Shown here piece by piece: positions 41,954-50,210 of a stretch of DNA of 64,000 bases (position 1 is its first letter; each line of letters starts with the position of its first letter). Under the pieces are notes generated by a model. It searched no databases. It was not told the origin of the DNA and saw only the letters and a list, made by a program, of their open reading frames with translations. Made by a program: the position numbers and the translations under genes. Source of the DNA: Actinoplanes sp040639655 (lineage in GTDB: Bacteria > Actinomycetota > Actinomycetes > Mycobacteriales > Micromonosporaceae); the NCBI RefSeq assembly GCF_040639655.1, contig NZ_JBFAAI010000011.1, positions 186,001 to 250,000 on the forward strand. The letters are read 5' to 3'.

Positions 41954-43078
41954 GTGTTGAAGTCACGCCGCGGACTGCTCGCGGCCGGCCTGACCGCCGC
42001 CGTGGTCGGCTCCATCGGAGTCGTCTCGACTCTCAACGCGGGCGCGGAACAGATCCCGGAGAGCCCCGCGCCGGCCGTCGCCCCGGCCGACCCGATCGCG
42101 GCGGAGCCGGCGGAACCGGCCGAAGCGGCGCCTGAACTGACCCCGCCCGCGAAGCTGCCCTGGGGCCAGCGCCCCGGCAAGGTCCGCACCGGGCGTGACG
42201 GCGCCAGCAGTAAGACGCTGAAGGCGGCCGGCCTGGACGCGGCCGCACCGGACGCGACCGGCGAGGAGTACGCGCCGAAGGGCCGCTCCTCCCGCAAGTC
42301 CTTCCTCAAGTCGGAGCGGACCAGGGTCATCCCGCCGACCCCACCGGCGGTCAACGCGGCCGCCGACGATCCGAAGGTCTTCTTCCACTACGGCGTCGGC
42401 TCACAGGCCGCCGTCACCGAGGGTGCGTACGCCAACTTCACGATCAGCAAGCCGGCGCTGGCCACGGAGGACTACCACACGCTGGCCGAGCTGAGCGTGC
42501 AGAAGGGCGACGGCGAGAGCGCCCAGATCGTCGAGGTCGGCTGGAACGTGGACCGGGTCGTCAACGGCGACGACGACCCGCACCTGTTCGTCTTCCACTG
42601 GGTCGACGGCAAGCCCAAGTGCTACAACGGCTGCGGCTTCGTGCAGTACAGCAAGAACATCCGCCCCGGCGACACCCTGCCGCAGGACGTGACGAAGCGG
42701 TTCGGCATCCAGTACTTCGACAAGGCCTGGTGGATCGCCTACGACTCGGAGTGGGTCGGCTACTTCCCGGCCAGCCAATGGACCGTCGACTTCTCCAAGA
42801 GCGAACTGATTCAGTTCTTCGGTGAGGTGGCCTCCCCCAGTGCGACGCCCTGTAGCGACATGGGCAACGGCGTCGAGCCCCTGATCAAGGATGGCGAGAA
42901 GAAAGGCGAGCCGGATCCCAAGGCCGCCAAGATCGGCAGCGTGTCCTACCTGAACGGTCCGAAGGTCGACCTGTACGTGCGTCCCGAGGGCGTGGGCGAG
43001 AAGATCGAGGACAGGATCTACCCTCCCAACAAGCTGAGCACTCGAACGTTCAGCTTCAGCGGGCCGGGAGCCTGCTGA
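41954..43078 (+). CDS. Secreted neprosin-domain protein (putative glutamic peptidase)
   Basis: 374-aa exported protein. A signal peptide (residues 1-31, LLAAGLTAAVVGSIGVVST) is followed by a Pro/Ala-rich pro-region to about residue 135. The neprosin (DUF239) domain then contains YANFTISKPAL, VEVGWNVD (about residue 195), PHLFVFHWVDGKPKCYNGCG, WWIAYDSEWVGYFPASQW and FFGEVASPSATPCSDMGNG (about 288-306). The last two blocks are family hallmarks. Plant neprosin is a glutamic endopeptidase cutting after Pro, and the Glu in VEVGW and in FFGEV are candidate catalytic residues. GTG start with GAGGACGG upstream, own terminator downstream. Confidence 0.82.
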   Translation: MLKSRRGLLAAGLTAAVVGSIGVVSTLNAGAEQIPESPAPAVAPADPIAAEPAEPAEAAPELTPPAKLPWGQRPGKVRTGRDGASSKTLKAAGLDAAAPDATGEEYAPKGRSSRKSFLKSERTRVIPPTPPAVNAAADDPKVFFHYGVGSQAAVTEGAYANFTISKPALATEDYHTLAELSVQKGDGESAQIVEVGWNVDRVVNGDDDPHLFVFHWVDGKPKCYNGCGFVQYSKNIRPGDTLPQDVTKRFGIQYFDKAWWIAYDSEWVGYFPASQWTVDFSKSELIQFFGEVASPSATPCSDMGNGVEPLIKDGEKKGEPDPKAAKIGSVSYLNGPKVDLYVRPEGVGEKIEDRIYPPNKLSTRTFSFSGPGAC

Positions 43079-43092
43079 TAATCGATCTTTCC

Positions 43093-43138
43093 GACGTCGA
43101 TGCCCGGTCCTCGCAAGGGGCCGGGCATCGACGTTTTT
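43093..43138 (+). terminator. Intrinsic terminator
   Basis: Perfect 14-bp stem ACGTCGATGCCCGG / CCGGGCATCGACGT ending in TTTTT, 15 bp after the neprosin-type gene. Confidence 0.92.
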
Positions 43139-43227
43139 CCGGTTTTCCGGGCCACCTTTGAACCTGTCCACATGCCACGATGTACATCCGGGTGGCCGGG
43201 CCGAACCCGAGGGGAGAGCTGGCGCCG

Positions 43228-43749
43228 ATGAAGCGACGGGGAAACCCCGACGAGCAACTGATGACCGCGCTCTACACCGAACACTATGCCATCTTGATCA
43301 ACTTCGTCTCCCGGTACGTGAACGACCGGCACAAGGCGGAGGACCTGGTTCAGGAGACCCTGTTACGAGCCTGGAAGCACATCGACCACCTCGACCCGGA
43401 ACCGGGACGGACCAGGTCGTACCTGCTCACCATCGCTCGTAACGTGGTGACCAACGCCTGGCGTGCCGAACAGCGCCGGCCGAAGCTGGTCGCCGACGAG
43501 AACGCGGTCAACTCGGTGCCGTCGGGAGACAATGTTGATCAGATGGTGGAAGGCTGGCTGGTGGCGGAGGCACTGGAACGCCTTTCGCCGGAACACCGGG
43601 CGGTGATCCAGCAGATGTACTACGAGGGGCAGAGCGTGGCGGACGCGGCGCGAAGACTTTCGGTGCCGGAGGGCACGGTGAAATCGCGCGCCTACTACGC
43701 CGTTCGCGCGCTGCGGACCGTCTTCGAGGAGATGGGGATGCTGCGATGA
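43228..43749 (+). CDS. ECF RNA polymerase sigma factor
   Basis: 173-aa extracytoplasmic-function sigma factor of the SigK/SigL-like class. Region 2 is recognisable from ILINFVSRYVNDRHKAEDLV followed by QETLLRAWKH. Region 4 spans LSPEHRAVIQQMYYEGQSVA, DAARRLSVPEGTVKSR and AYYAVRALR. I chose ATG 43228, which has GGGGAGAG 9 nt upstream; ATG 43180 has no site. GAACC at 43160-43164 may be the -35 of an autoregulated ECF promoter (weak). The stop overlaps the anti-sigma start by 4 nt (ATGA). Confidence 0.9.
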   Translation: MKRRGNPDEQLMTALYTEHYAILINFVSRYVNDRHKAEDLVQETLLRAWKHIDHLDPEPGRTRSYLLTIARNVVTNAWRAEQRRPKLVADENAVNSVPSGDNVDQMVEGWLVAEALERLSPEHRAVIQQMYYEGQSVADAARRLSVPEGTVKSRAYYAVRALRTVFEEMGMLR

Positions 43750-44468
43750 GCGACCTCGACGACCACCAGACCCTGCACCGGTTGCTGGGTGGCTATCTCC
43801 TCGGCGGGCTGGACGAGACGGACACCGAGCGGCTCGACGCCCACCTGCACGACTGCGCCGAGTGCCGTGCCGAACTGGACCGGCTGTCACCCGTACCCGA
43901 AATGCTCCAGAGAATGCCGGACGCGCGGCACCTCGGAGGTGGCGCGGCGCTCGCGGTCAGCCCGGCCGCAAGGCCGAGCCCGCAGAACATCGAGACCCTG
44001 CTCAGCCGGATGCGGGCGGAGAAGTTCAAGGAGACCCGGGTCAACCGGGTGCGGTGGCTCGCCGCCGCGGCCGTCACGCTGATCGCGGCCGCCGGCGTCA
44101 CCTATGGGATCTTCACCAACAACACCACACCGAACGAACCCGTGGCACAACCCCCGGCCAGCGTTCAGCTGGTCAACGCGCGGTTCCAGCCGGCGCTCGG
44201 CAGCCGCCTGGCCGGCGAGGCGAAGCTCACGCCGAAGAAGTGGGGCGTCGAGGTGAATCTCGAGGTGACCGGGATCAGCGGCAACGGCCCGTTCCTCTGC
44301 CTGGTTCGCAGCCGGGCCGGTCAGACCGAGCAGGCCGCGGTCTGGGGCGGCACTCCGGACGGCGAGGCGAAATTGACCGGTGCGAGCTCGACCATGGCGA
44401 CCGACGTCGACGCGGTCCTGGTCACCGACAGGGACGGCAAGGTTCTCGGTACGGCGACGGTGACCTGA
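43746..44468 (+). CDS. Membrane zinc-finger anti-sigma factor
   Basis: 240-aa anti-sigma factor for the overlapping ECF gene. N-terminal zf-HC2 domain: LLGGYLLGGLDETDTERLDA, HLHDCAECRAELDRLS with the H-x3-C-x2-C motif (about residues 34-41). A basic juxtamembrane segment ends VNRVRW, followed by one membrane helix (about residues 101-122, LAAAAVTLIAAAGVTYGIF). The outside domain (residues 130-240) is beta-rich, of the RskA C-terminal type: VNARFQPALGSRLAGEAKLT, TEQAAVWGGTPDGEAKLTGA. It would hold the sigma factor at the membrane until an envelope signal. Confidence 0.9.
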   Translation: MSDLDDHQTLHRLLGGYLLGGLDETDTERLDAHLHDCAECRAELDRLSPVPEMLQRMPDARHLGGGAALAVSPAARPSPQNIETLLSRMRAEKFKETRVNRVRWLAAAAVTLIAAAGVTYGIFTNNTTPNEPVAQPPASVQLVNARFQPALGSRLAGEAKLTPKKWGVEVNLEVTGISGNGPFLCLVRSRAGQTEQAAVWGGTPDGEAKLTGASSTMATDVDAVLVTDRDGKVLGTATVT

Positions 44469-44498
44469 CGCCAGAATCCGGTTGCCGGGGCCGGTTGA

Positions 44499-45321
44499 AT
44501 GATGACCATGAAACTGCGCCCCGGTGACCGCGTCGCTGTCGTCTCGCCCTCGTTCGCCGCGCCGGCGATCTTCCCGGCCGTGCACGAGCTGGGCCTGCGC
44601 CGGATCCGTGAACTCGGCCTGGAGCCGGTCGAGTACCCCACCACCCGGCAGGCCTCGTCCCCGGCTGACCGGGCCGCCGACCTGATGGCCGCCTACGCCG
44701 ACCCGTCCATCCGGGCGGTGCTGGCCACCATCGGCGGCGACGACCAGATCACCGTGCTGCCACACCTCGACCCTGCGGTGTTCCGCGCCGACCCCAAGCC
44801 GTTCCTCGGTTTCTCGGACAACACGAACCTGCTGAACTGGCTCTGGTTCCACGGCATCCCGGCGTTCCACGGTGGTTCGACGATGGTGCACCTGGGACGC
44901 GGCGCGGGTGTCGACCCGGAGCATCTCGTGTCCTTGCGGGCGGCCCTCTTCGACGAGACCGAGCTGGAGATCCGGCCGGTCGCGGAGTTCTGCGAGGAGG
45001 AGATGAACTGGGCGGACCCGCGTGCCCGTGTTCAAGATGCTGCGCAACTTCGGCGAACGCGGGCTGCTGCGCCAGTTCCCGGCCGTCCTGGTGGCGACCG
45101 CGAAGGCCACCGTCTTCTTCGATCCGCGCCCGGTGGAGAAGCGGGACGCCTATCGGGAGGAGCAGCGGGCGGCCGTGCTCAAGGCGTTCGCGATGTACCA
45201 CCCGGAGGCCATGGTGGTCTTCGGGGTGGATTTCGGGCACACCTCACCGCAATGGGTGCTGCCCTACGGCGGCCGTGTGACGGTCGACGGGCCGGGCCGC
45301 CGGATCACGGCGCACTACTGA
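44499..45321 (+). pseudogene. LD-carboxypeptidase (S66, MccF-like), internally deleted and frameshifted
   Basis: The 5' part (to about 45019) encodes a normal S66 N-terminus: KLRPGDRVAVVSPSFAAPAI, IGGDDQITVLPHLDP and the nucleophile Ser in FLGFSDNTNLLNW (about residue 105). The 3' part, in the +1 frame from about 45028, encodes the normal C-terminus: VFKMLRNFGERGLLRQFPAV, VFGVDFGHTSPQ with the catalytic His. Between NWADP and VFKML some 70-75 codons expected in the family are missing, including the segment with the catalytic Glu. Deletion plus frame change means no active enzyme. The intact ancestor would have cleaved LD-peptide bonds in muropeptides. Confidence 0.82.
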
Positions 45322-45792
45322 TCAGGCCGTGTGCCGGTACGGGACCGGGGTCTCCTCGATCACGGCGTGCCGGGCCGCGAGCAGCGCGGCCCGGGCCGCC
45401 GCCGCCGAGCGGGCCGCGGAGCTGGGCCGGGTCCGCAGCAGAGTTTCCAGCCGTGCGGTGAGTTGCGCCCGGCTGAACGGTTTCGCCAGGAAGTCGTCGG
45501 CTCCGGCGTGCAGTGCCGTCATGATCTGGTGGCGGTGCACGTCGGCGCTGACCACCATGATGGGCAGGAGTTCGTTCTCCGGCGAGCTCCGGATCTGCCG
45601 GCACAGTTCGATGCCGGAGACCCCCGGCATCCGTACGTCGATCAGAGCGGCGTCGATGCCGCCCGCGGCCAGCATCGCGAGGGCGCCGGCGGAGTCGGCG
45701 GCGGTCACCACGTCGTAGCCGAGCCGGTGCAGCGCGAGGGTCAGTAGATCGCGGTGGTCGGCCTCGTCGTCGGCGATCAACACGGTGGGCAC
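45322..45792 (-). CDS. Single-domain response regulator
   Basis: 156-aa CheY-like receiver without a DNA-binding output. It begins PTVLIADDEADHRDLLTLAL with the acidic pair. The phospho-acceptor Asp is in AALIDVRMPGVSGIELC (about residue 52), the switch Ser is in IMVVSADVHR, and the Lys is in DDFLAKPFSRAQL (about residue 105). The C-terminal 30 residues are Ala/Arg-rich. GTG 45792 has GGGAGG at 5 nt. No kinase is adjacent. It is convergent with, and abuts, the LD-carboxypeptidase pseudogene. Confidence 0.88.
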   Translation of the reverse strand: MPTVLIADDEADHRDLLTLALHRLGYDVVTAADSAGALAMLAAGGIDAALIDVRMPGVSGIELCRQIRSSPENELLPIMVVSADVHRHQIMTALHAGADDFLAKPFSRAQLTARLETLLRTRPSSAARSAAAARAALLAARHAVIEETPVPYRHTA

Positions 45793-45865
45793 GGGAACCT
45801 CCCGGAAATGTGGCGGACTGCCGTTACTCCTGTTCGGCAACCCGGAAGATCGGCTGAGCGCGAAA

Positions 45866-45871
45866 TAGGGT
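45866..45871 (+). promoter_or_regulatory. -10 element of a leaderless promoter (quinone reductase gene)
   Basis: TAGGGT followed by 6 nt and ATG 45878. Confidence 0.5.
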
Positions 45872-45877
45872 GGGGGT

Positions 45878-46891
45878 ATGCGTGCTGCCGTTTTCGACGA
45901 ACCGGGCCCCGCTTCCGTACTGCGTATCACCGATCGTGAGCTGCCTGTGGCCGGCGCCGGGGAGGTGCGTGTCCGCATCGTCCTCTCGGCCGTGAACCCG
46001 ACCGACACCGGTACCCGAGCCGGTCGCGGCGTACCCGACGGGATCGCTCCGCCACGGGTTCCGCACCAGGACGGTGCCGGGGTGGTGGACGCACTCGGCA
46101 TCGGCGTGACCGATCTGGAGCCGGGCGACCGGGTCTGGGTGTGGGACGCCGGTTACGGCCGGGCGAACGGGACCGCCCAGGAGTACGTGGTTCTGCCCCG
46201 TGCCCAGGTGGTGCGGATGAACGAGGACGTCCCGTTCGAGGCGGGCGCCGACCTGGGCATTCCGGCGCTGACCGCGCACCGCTGCCTGACCGTGGCCGCG
46301 GACGGCCCGGCCCGGCTGGGACCGGGCGCGCTGACCGGCCGGACCGTTCTGGTCGCCGGTGGCGCGGGCGCGGTCGGCAATGCGGCGATTCAGCTCGCCA
46401 AATGGGCCGGGGCGACGGTACTGACCACGGTCAGCTCCAAGGAGAAGGCGGAACTCGCGCTCGCCGCCGGCGCCGACGCGGTGATCAACTATCGGGATGA
46501 GGACGTCGCCGCCCGGGTGCGCGAGATCAGCCCGGAGGGGCCGCATGTCGTCGTCGAGGTGAACAACGACAACCTCGACCTCGACCTCGACGTGATCGCA
46601 CCCGGCGGCAACATCGCGCTATATGTCCCCGGAAAGTTCAGCGTGCCGAGCTTCAAGGCCATGCTGAAGAACGTCAGCCTCGACTTCGTGCTCACCTACA
46701 CGACGAAACCGGAGGAGAAGGCGAACGCGGTCGCGGCGGTCGCCGAGGCGGTCAACTCGGGCGCGTTCCGCGTCGGCGAGGAGGCCGGGCTGCCGATCCT
46801 GCGCTTCGGAATGGAACGGATCGCCGAGGCGCACGAAGCCGTCGAGAACCACGCCGTCGGCAAGGTCGTCATCGAGGTGACCGCCCCCTGA
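45878..46891 (+). CDS. NADPH:quinone oxidoreductase-like MDR protein
   Basis: 337-aa medium-chain dehydrogenase/reductase of the zinc-free quinone reductase group. N-terminal MRAAVFDEPGPASVLRITDR, GroES-like domain with VNPTDTGTRAG (no zinc ligands), cofactor fold VLVAGGAGAVGNAAIQLAKW (the AxxGxxG NADPH motif, about residues 155-174), and GADAVINYRDED. The C-terminal motif HEAVENHAVGKVVIEV is typical. The 3' end overlaps the convergent pseG gene by 23 bp. Confidence 0.9.
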   Translation: MRAAVFDEPGPASVLRITDRELPVAGAGEVRVRIVLSAVNPTDTGTRAGRGVPDGIAPPRVPHQDGAGVVDALGIGVTDLEPGDRVWVWDAGYGRANGTAQEYVVLPRAQVVRMNEDVPFEAGADLGIPALTAHRCLTVAADGPARLGPGALTGRTVLVAGGAGAVGNAAIQLAKWAGATVLTTVSSKEKAELALAAGADAVINYRDEDVAARVREISPEGPHVVVEVNNDNLDLDLDVIAPGGNIALYVPGKFSVPSFKAMLKNVSLDFVLTYTTKPEEKANAVAAVAEAVNSGAFRVGEEAGLPILRFGMERIAEAHEAVENHAVGKVVIEVTAP

Positions 46892-47876
46892 GCAGGACGT
46901 CCGCGACTCGTTCCACGCCACGCCCGTCGACCGCTGCCCAGCCCCGGACAGCGAGCGCGGTGCGTTCGGCCGGGTTCAGGAGCAGCCGGCGCAGGGTGGT
47001 GACGGCGTGGTCGCCCAGCTCGCCGAGACGGCCGAGCCCGGCGGCGTAACCGTGCGCGACCGTCCGCTCGTACCCGATGATCTGGTTGTCGACCACCCAG
47101 ACCAGCGCGGCCGCCCGGCCCAGGCAGAGCAGTTCCCAGGTCGACGTGCCGCTGGCGCTGACCACCAGGTCGGCGTCGGCGAGCAGCTCCGGTAGCCGGT
47201 CGGTCGGGTCGATGATCTCGAAGTGCTGGCCCTCACCGGCCGGGATCGTGAGCAGCTCGGCGCGCAGTGACGCGTCGGCGGCCACGACGGTCGCCTCGAA
47301 GGGCGCCGCGGCGTCCACGAGCAGCCGGGCCACCTGCGGCGCGGCACGGTAGGCGTCGGTTCCGCCGAAGAAGGCGACGACCTTGGGCGTACGGGCGAAC
47401 GAGCTCACCGGCGCCGCCGAGGGCCGCAACCGCCGCACCGAGGACCGCAGCAGCGCATGGTCGAGACCGGCCAGCCGGACGTCCCCGACGTCGAGCACCG
47501 CGTCCAGGTTCTGGTCGACGAAGATGTCGGCGTCCTGTCCGCGCGGATCACCGTCCACGATGGCCAGGACGGTCGTTCCGGTGGCCCGGACCGCCTTGCT
47601 GTGCGGCGGCGGCAGCGTGTACGAGTCGATCACCAGAGCATCGAGCTGCAGCCGCTGCACCGCGGATACCAGCCCCACCTCGTCGTAGGGTGCCGGATGC
47701 CATGGCAGCCCGCGCTGCTCCAGCTGCGCCTCGGCCCAGGTCACCCCGCCCAGATCGCTGAGGAAGTGCACGTCCACGCCGCGTGCGGTCAGCTCCTCGG
47801 CCAGGGCCACGCATCGCACCAGATGCCCGACCCCGGTCCGGGCCCCCGCGTCGCACCGGATCCCGATGGTGCTCAA
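46869..47876 (-). CDS. pseG: PseG-like UDP-2,4-diacetamido-2,4,6-trideoxy-altropyranose hydrolase
   Basis: 335-aa GT-B-fold hydrolase of nonulosonate synthesis: it removes UDP from the diacetamido sugar before condensation with PEP. The N-terminal STIGIRCDAGARTGVGHLVR carries the catalytic-type His in the GxGH motif. VDQNLDAVLDVGDV, VVAFFGGTDAYRAAPQVARL and ADLVVSASGTSTWELLCLG follow (UDP-binding region). TTG 47876 has AGGCAGG at 6 nt and puts the GIRCDAG strand at the very N-terminus, as usual; ATG 47921 is an alternative. No PseH acetyltransferase domain is fused. Last gene of the minus-strand nonulosonate operon. Confidence 0.8.
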   Translation of the reverse strand: MSTIGIRCDAGARTGVGHLVRCVALAEELTARGVDVHFLSDLGGVTWAEAQLEQRGLPWHPAPYDEVGLVSAVQRLQLDALVIDSYTLPPPHSKAVRATGTTVLAIVDGDPRGQDADIFVDQNLDAVLDVGDVRLAGLDHALLRSSVRRLRPSAAPVSSFARTPKVVAFFGGTDAYRAAPQVARLLVDAAAPFEATVVAADASLRAELLTIPAGEGQHFEIIDPTDRLPELLADADLVVSASGTSTWELLCLGRAAALVWVVDNQIIGYERTVAHGYAAGLGRLGELGDHAVTTLRRLLLNPAERTALAVRGWAAVDGRGVERVADVLLRGRSPR

Positions 47877-47961
47877 GCTGTGCCTGCCTGGACATGCTCT
47901 CCCGGCCCTCGCCCGCGGCATGAGGGGGAGGCTGCCGGTGGCTGCCGCTCGGTGCAGTCGA

Positions 47962-48687
47962 TCATGCCTGCTCCAGGTCCTTCTGCATGATGTGCGCGTT
48001 GAGTTCGGCCAGTTCCGGCCGTACGCCGAGCCAGTCGGCGATCTCACGGACCGCCAACGGTGCGTCGCCGAAGTGGTCGACGATCGCCTCGATCAGCCGC
48101 CAGTCGTCCTCGGTGTCGAGGGTGAGCCGCAGGTTCGACATGTCCGGCTGCACGGTCAACCCGATCAGGTCGAAGTCGGCGGGGTGGGTGTAGACGTACG
48201 ACGTCACGTGGGTGCGGTGATGGTCGTACGCCAGCTTGTCGATCTCCTTGAGCACCGCGGCCCGGACCACCTCGACGTCCAGTCCGCGCGGGAGCGTCCG
48301 GGTGATCGACGTGGTCAGGTAGTCGACGCCGGCCGCCGCGAACACCCGGTAGGCCCGTGCGACCAGGCGCGGGTCCAGCAGCGGGCAGTCGGCGGTGAAC
48401 CGCAGCACGTCGTCGGCCGACCGGGTCTCCAGCACCCCGAGGAACCGGGTGAGCACGTCGTCGACGGGCCCGCGGTGACAGTCGACACCGATCGCCGCGC
48501 ATTCGGCGACGATCGCATCGTCGTCGGGCAGGATCGTGGTGGCCACGACCAGGTCGTCGAGGACGCCGCTGTCCCGGGCGGCGTGGACGACCCGGTCGAG
48601 GACGGTTCGTCCGCCGAGGCGGCGCAGCACCTTGCCGGGCAGCCGGGTGGAGCCCATCCGGGCCTGAATGATGCCGAGGGTGGTCAT
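47962..48687 (-). CDS. Cytidylyltransferase, PseF/SpsF-like (CMP-nonulosonate synthetase family)
   Basis: 241-aa nucleotidyltransferase. The CTP-binding N-terminus is TLGIIQARMGSTRLPGKVLR, followed by RTVLDRVVHAARDSG, VLRFTADCPLLDP (metal-binding Asp) and LPRGLDVEVVRAAVL. In pse clusters this family makes CMP-pseudaminate (PseF), and SpsF proteins act in spore-coat glycan synthesis; the pathway context favours the first. The start overlaps the upstream stop (ATGA). Confidence 0.8.
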   Translation of the reverse strand: MTTLGIIQARMGSTRLPGKVLRRLGGRTVLDRVVHAARDSGVLDDLVVATTILPDDDAIVAECAAIGVDCHRGPVDDVLTRFLGVLETRSADDVLRFTADCPLLDPRLVARAYRVFAAAGVDYLTTSITRTLPRGLDVEVVRAAVLKEIDKLAYDHHRTHVTSYVYTHPADFDLIGLTVQPDMSNLRLTLDTEDDWRLIEAIVDHFGDAPLAVREIADWLGVRPELAELNAHIMQKDLEQA

Positions 48688-50210
48688 GACCGTCCTTTTC
48701 GGAGGCGATTGCGGGCGGCGCGGGCCAGGACGAGCCCGGCCTTGGCGGCGCGATAGCCGAGGTTGCCGCTGAACGCGGCGATCTGTGTCTTGGCGCGGCC
48801 CAGTTCGGCCTCGCGTTTTTCGAGTTCGGCCTCGAAGAAGTGGCTGCGGGCCTCGGCGTCGGCGAGCCGCCGGCGCAGGGCGTCGAGCTGAATTTCGAGT
48901 TCCCGCCGGCCGTCCGGTGCCGGGGCCGGTTCGGTCGGTGCGGCCGGTGTCCCGGCGAGCCCGGCGGCTCCGGCGAGGATCGCGATGAGCCGCGGTACCT
49001 CGGTGACAGCCGGCCACGGGTGGTGGTAACCGCCGGTGATCAGGGTGTTCGCCAGCCGGGCCAACGCGTCCGGCTGATCCGGAACGGTCGGGTCGAGTAC
49101 CACGAACTGTTCGCCGTCGACCAGCACGTTGTCGGCCGCGGCCATCGGCAGCGCGGTCATCCAGCCGGTCAGCAGTCGCCGCAGGTCCGGCAGGTCGTGC
49201 GCGAGTGCCGCGGTGAGAAGCCGCTCCTCCAGCAGCCGGCCGGCCGGGAGCGGCCCGTGCGGAAAGCCCGGCTGGCTCGCACCGCTGTCTCCCGTACCGG
49301 GAGACAGCGGTGCGAGCCAGCCGGGAACGACGCGACGCAGCCAGCTGCCGTCCGGGGCGCCCACGATCTCGGTCACGGCGCCGGACGGGCCGGCGAACAA
49401 CGCCGGCGGCAACGCGACTGTCTGGCCGGGGCGGTGGGCGCGCTGGGCGACGGCCAGCCAGGCCGGGGCCGTCTCGGCGCCGAGACCACGGCGCACGGCA
49501 GCGGCGGCCAGCCGCCGGGGATCACTCAGGACCCGGTCGTACGCCGGAGCGACCGACGCCGACGCGAAAGCCGCGAGCGCGTCCAGTGGGCCGTACCGCA
49601 GCGTCTCGGGGGTGACCAGGAGTGTCGGGCGCGCCGGCAGCGGCCAGGCCGCCGCCATCCCGGCGACCGGCAGGCCCTCGGCAGCCAGCGCCGCCGCGAG
49701 CCGGTCCGGCCGTCCAGGGGCGCTGCCGAACTCGCCGAGCGGGCGCCACGCATCCCCGGCCGGGGACGCGGTCGGTGCCCGCGGGTCGACCAGACGGTGC
49801 ACACCCAGCTCGTTCTCCACCGTGAGCAGCAGGGTGCCGCCGGGACGCAGGGCCCGTTTGAGGACGCGCACCGATGCGGCCCAGTCCAGCTGGGGCCCCT
49901 CCGGGGAGCAGAGACGGCCGGTGCCGTCGAGGGCTACCACCACGTCGTACCGGTCGGCGTCGGTCAGTTTGGCGAGGGTCCCGCACAGCACGTTCCCGGG
50001 GAGCGACCCGGCGTCCGGCTGGGAACGGACCAGGCAGGTCACGTCGCGGCGATCGGCCAGGGCACTGATCAGTCCGGGGTCGTGCGGTCCGGCCACCAGG
50101 ACCCGGATTCCGGTGGGCAGGCGTTCGAGCAGGTGCCGGTGGAGCGGTCCGCCGGCCGGCGGGTACTCCTCCGCGTACTCCGGCATCTCGCCGCCGATCA
50201 GCGTGATCAT
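48684..50210 (-). CDS. Methyltransferase-like protein with C-terminal coiled coil, unknown function
   Basis: 508 aa. The first 200 residues have a class I methyltransferase layout: GIRVLVAGPHDPGLISALAD (SAM-site-like), DRYDVVVALDGTG, VRVLKRALRPGGTLLLTVEN. A central domain (residues 200-410) contains DNVLVDGEQFVVLDPTVPDQ, reminiscent of a small-molecule kinase or phosphotransferase fold, and is not assigned. A charged coiled coil (about 430-475) and a basic end follow. Residues 296-315 are encoded by a perfect 59-bp DNA palindrome. It overlaps genes on both sides by 4 nt, so it is a core operon member; modification of the nonulosonate or its acceptor is a guess. Confidence 0.6.
   Translation of the reverse strand: MITLIGGEMPEYAEEYPPAGGPLHRHLLERLPTGIRVLVAGPHDPGLISALADRRDVTCLVRSQPDAGSLPGNVLCGTLAKLTDADRYDVVVALDGTGRLCSPEGPQLDWAASVRVLKRALRPGGTLLLTVENELGVHRLVDPRAPTASPAGDAWRPLGEFGSAPGRPDRLAAALAAEGLPVAGMAAAWPLPARPTLLVTPETLRYGPLDALAAFASASVAPAYDRVLSDPRRLAAAAVRRGLGAETAPAWLAVAQRAHRPGQTVALPPALFAGPSGAVTEIVGAPDGSWLRRVVPGWLAPLSPGTGDSGASQPGFPHGPLPAGRLLEERLLTAALAHDLPDLRRLLTGWMTALPMAAADNVLVDGEQFVVLDPTVPDQPDALARLANTLITGGYHHPWPAVTEVPRLIAILAGAAGLAGTPAAPTEPAPAPDGRRELEIQLDALRRRLADAEARSHFFEAELEKREAELGRAKTQIAAFSGNLGYRAAKAGLVLARAARNRLRKGRS
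49267..49325. repeat. Palindromic repeat family, copy C, inside a coding sequence
   Basis: A perfect 28-bp inverted repeat with a 3-nt loop (TAC). Arms start CCCGGCTGGCTCGCACCGCT and end GTCTCCCG, and match the consensus of copies A, B and D. It lies in frame in the methyltransferase-like gene and encodes a Pro/Gly/Ser-rich 20-residue segment. Confidence 0.93.

Noticed and set aside
46869..47876. PseG-PseH fusion
   Set aside because: The reading frame ends right after the GT-B domain (VLLRGRSPR); there is no GNAT acetyltransferase segment.
48684..50210. Frameshift or assembly error at the internal palindrome
   Set aside because: The reading frame continues unbroken on both sides and the encoded peptide is short and tolerable. 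An artefactual perfect 59-bp palindrome matching other genomic copies is unlikely.
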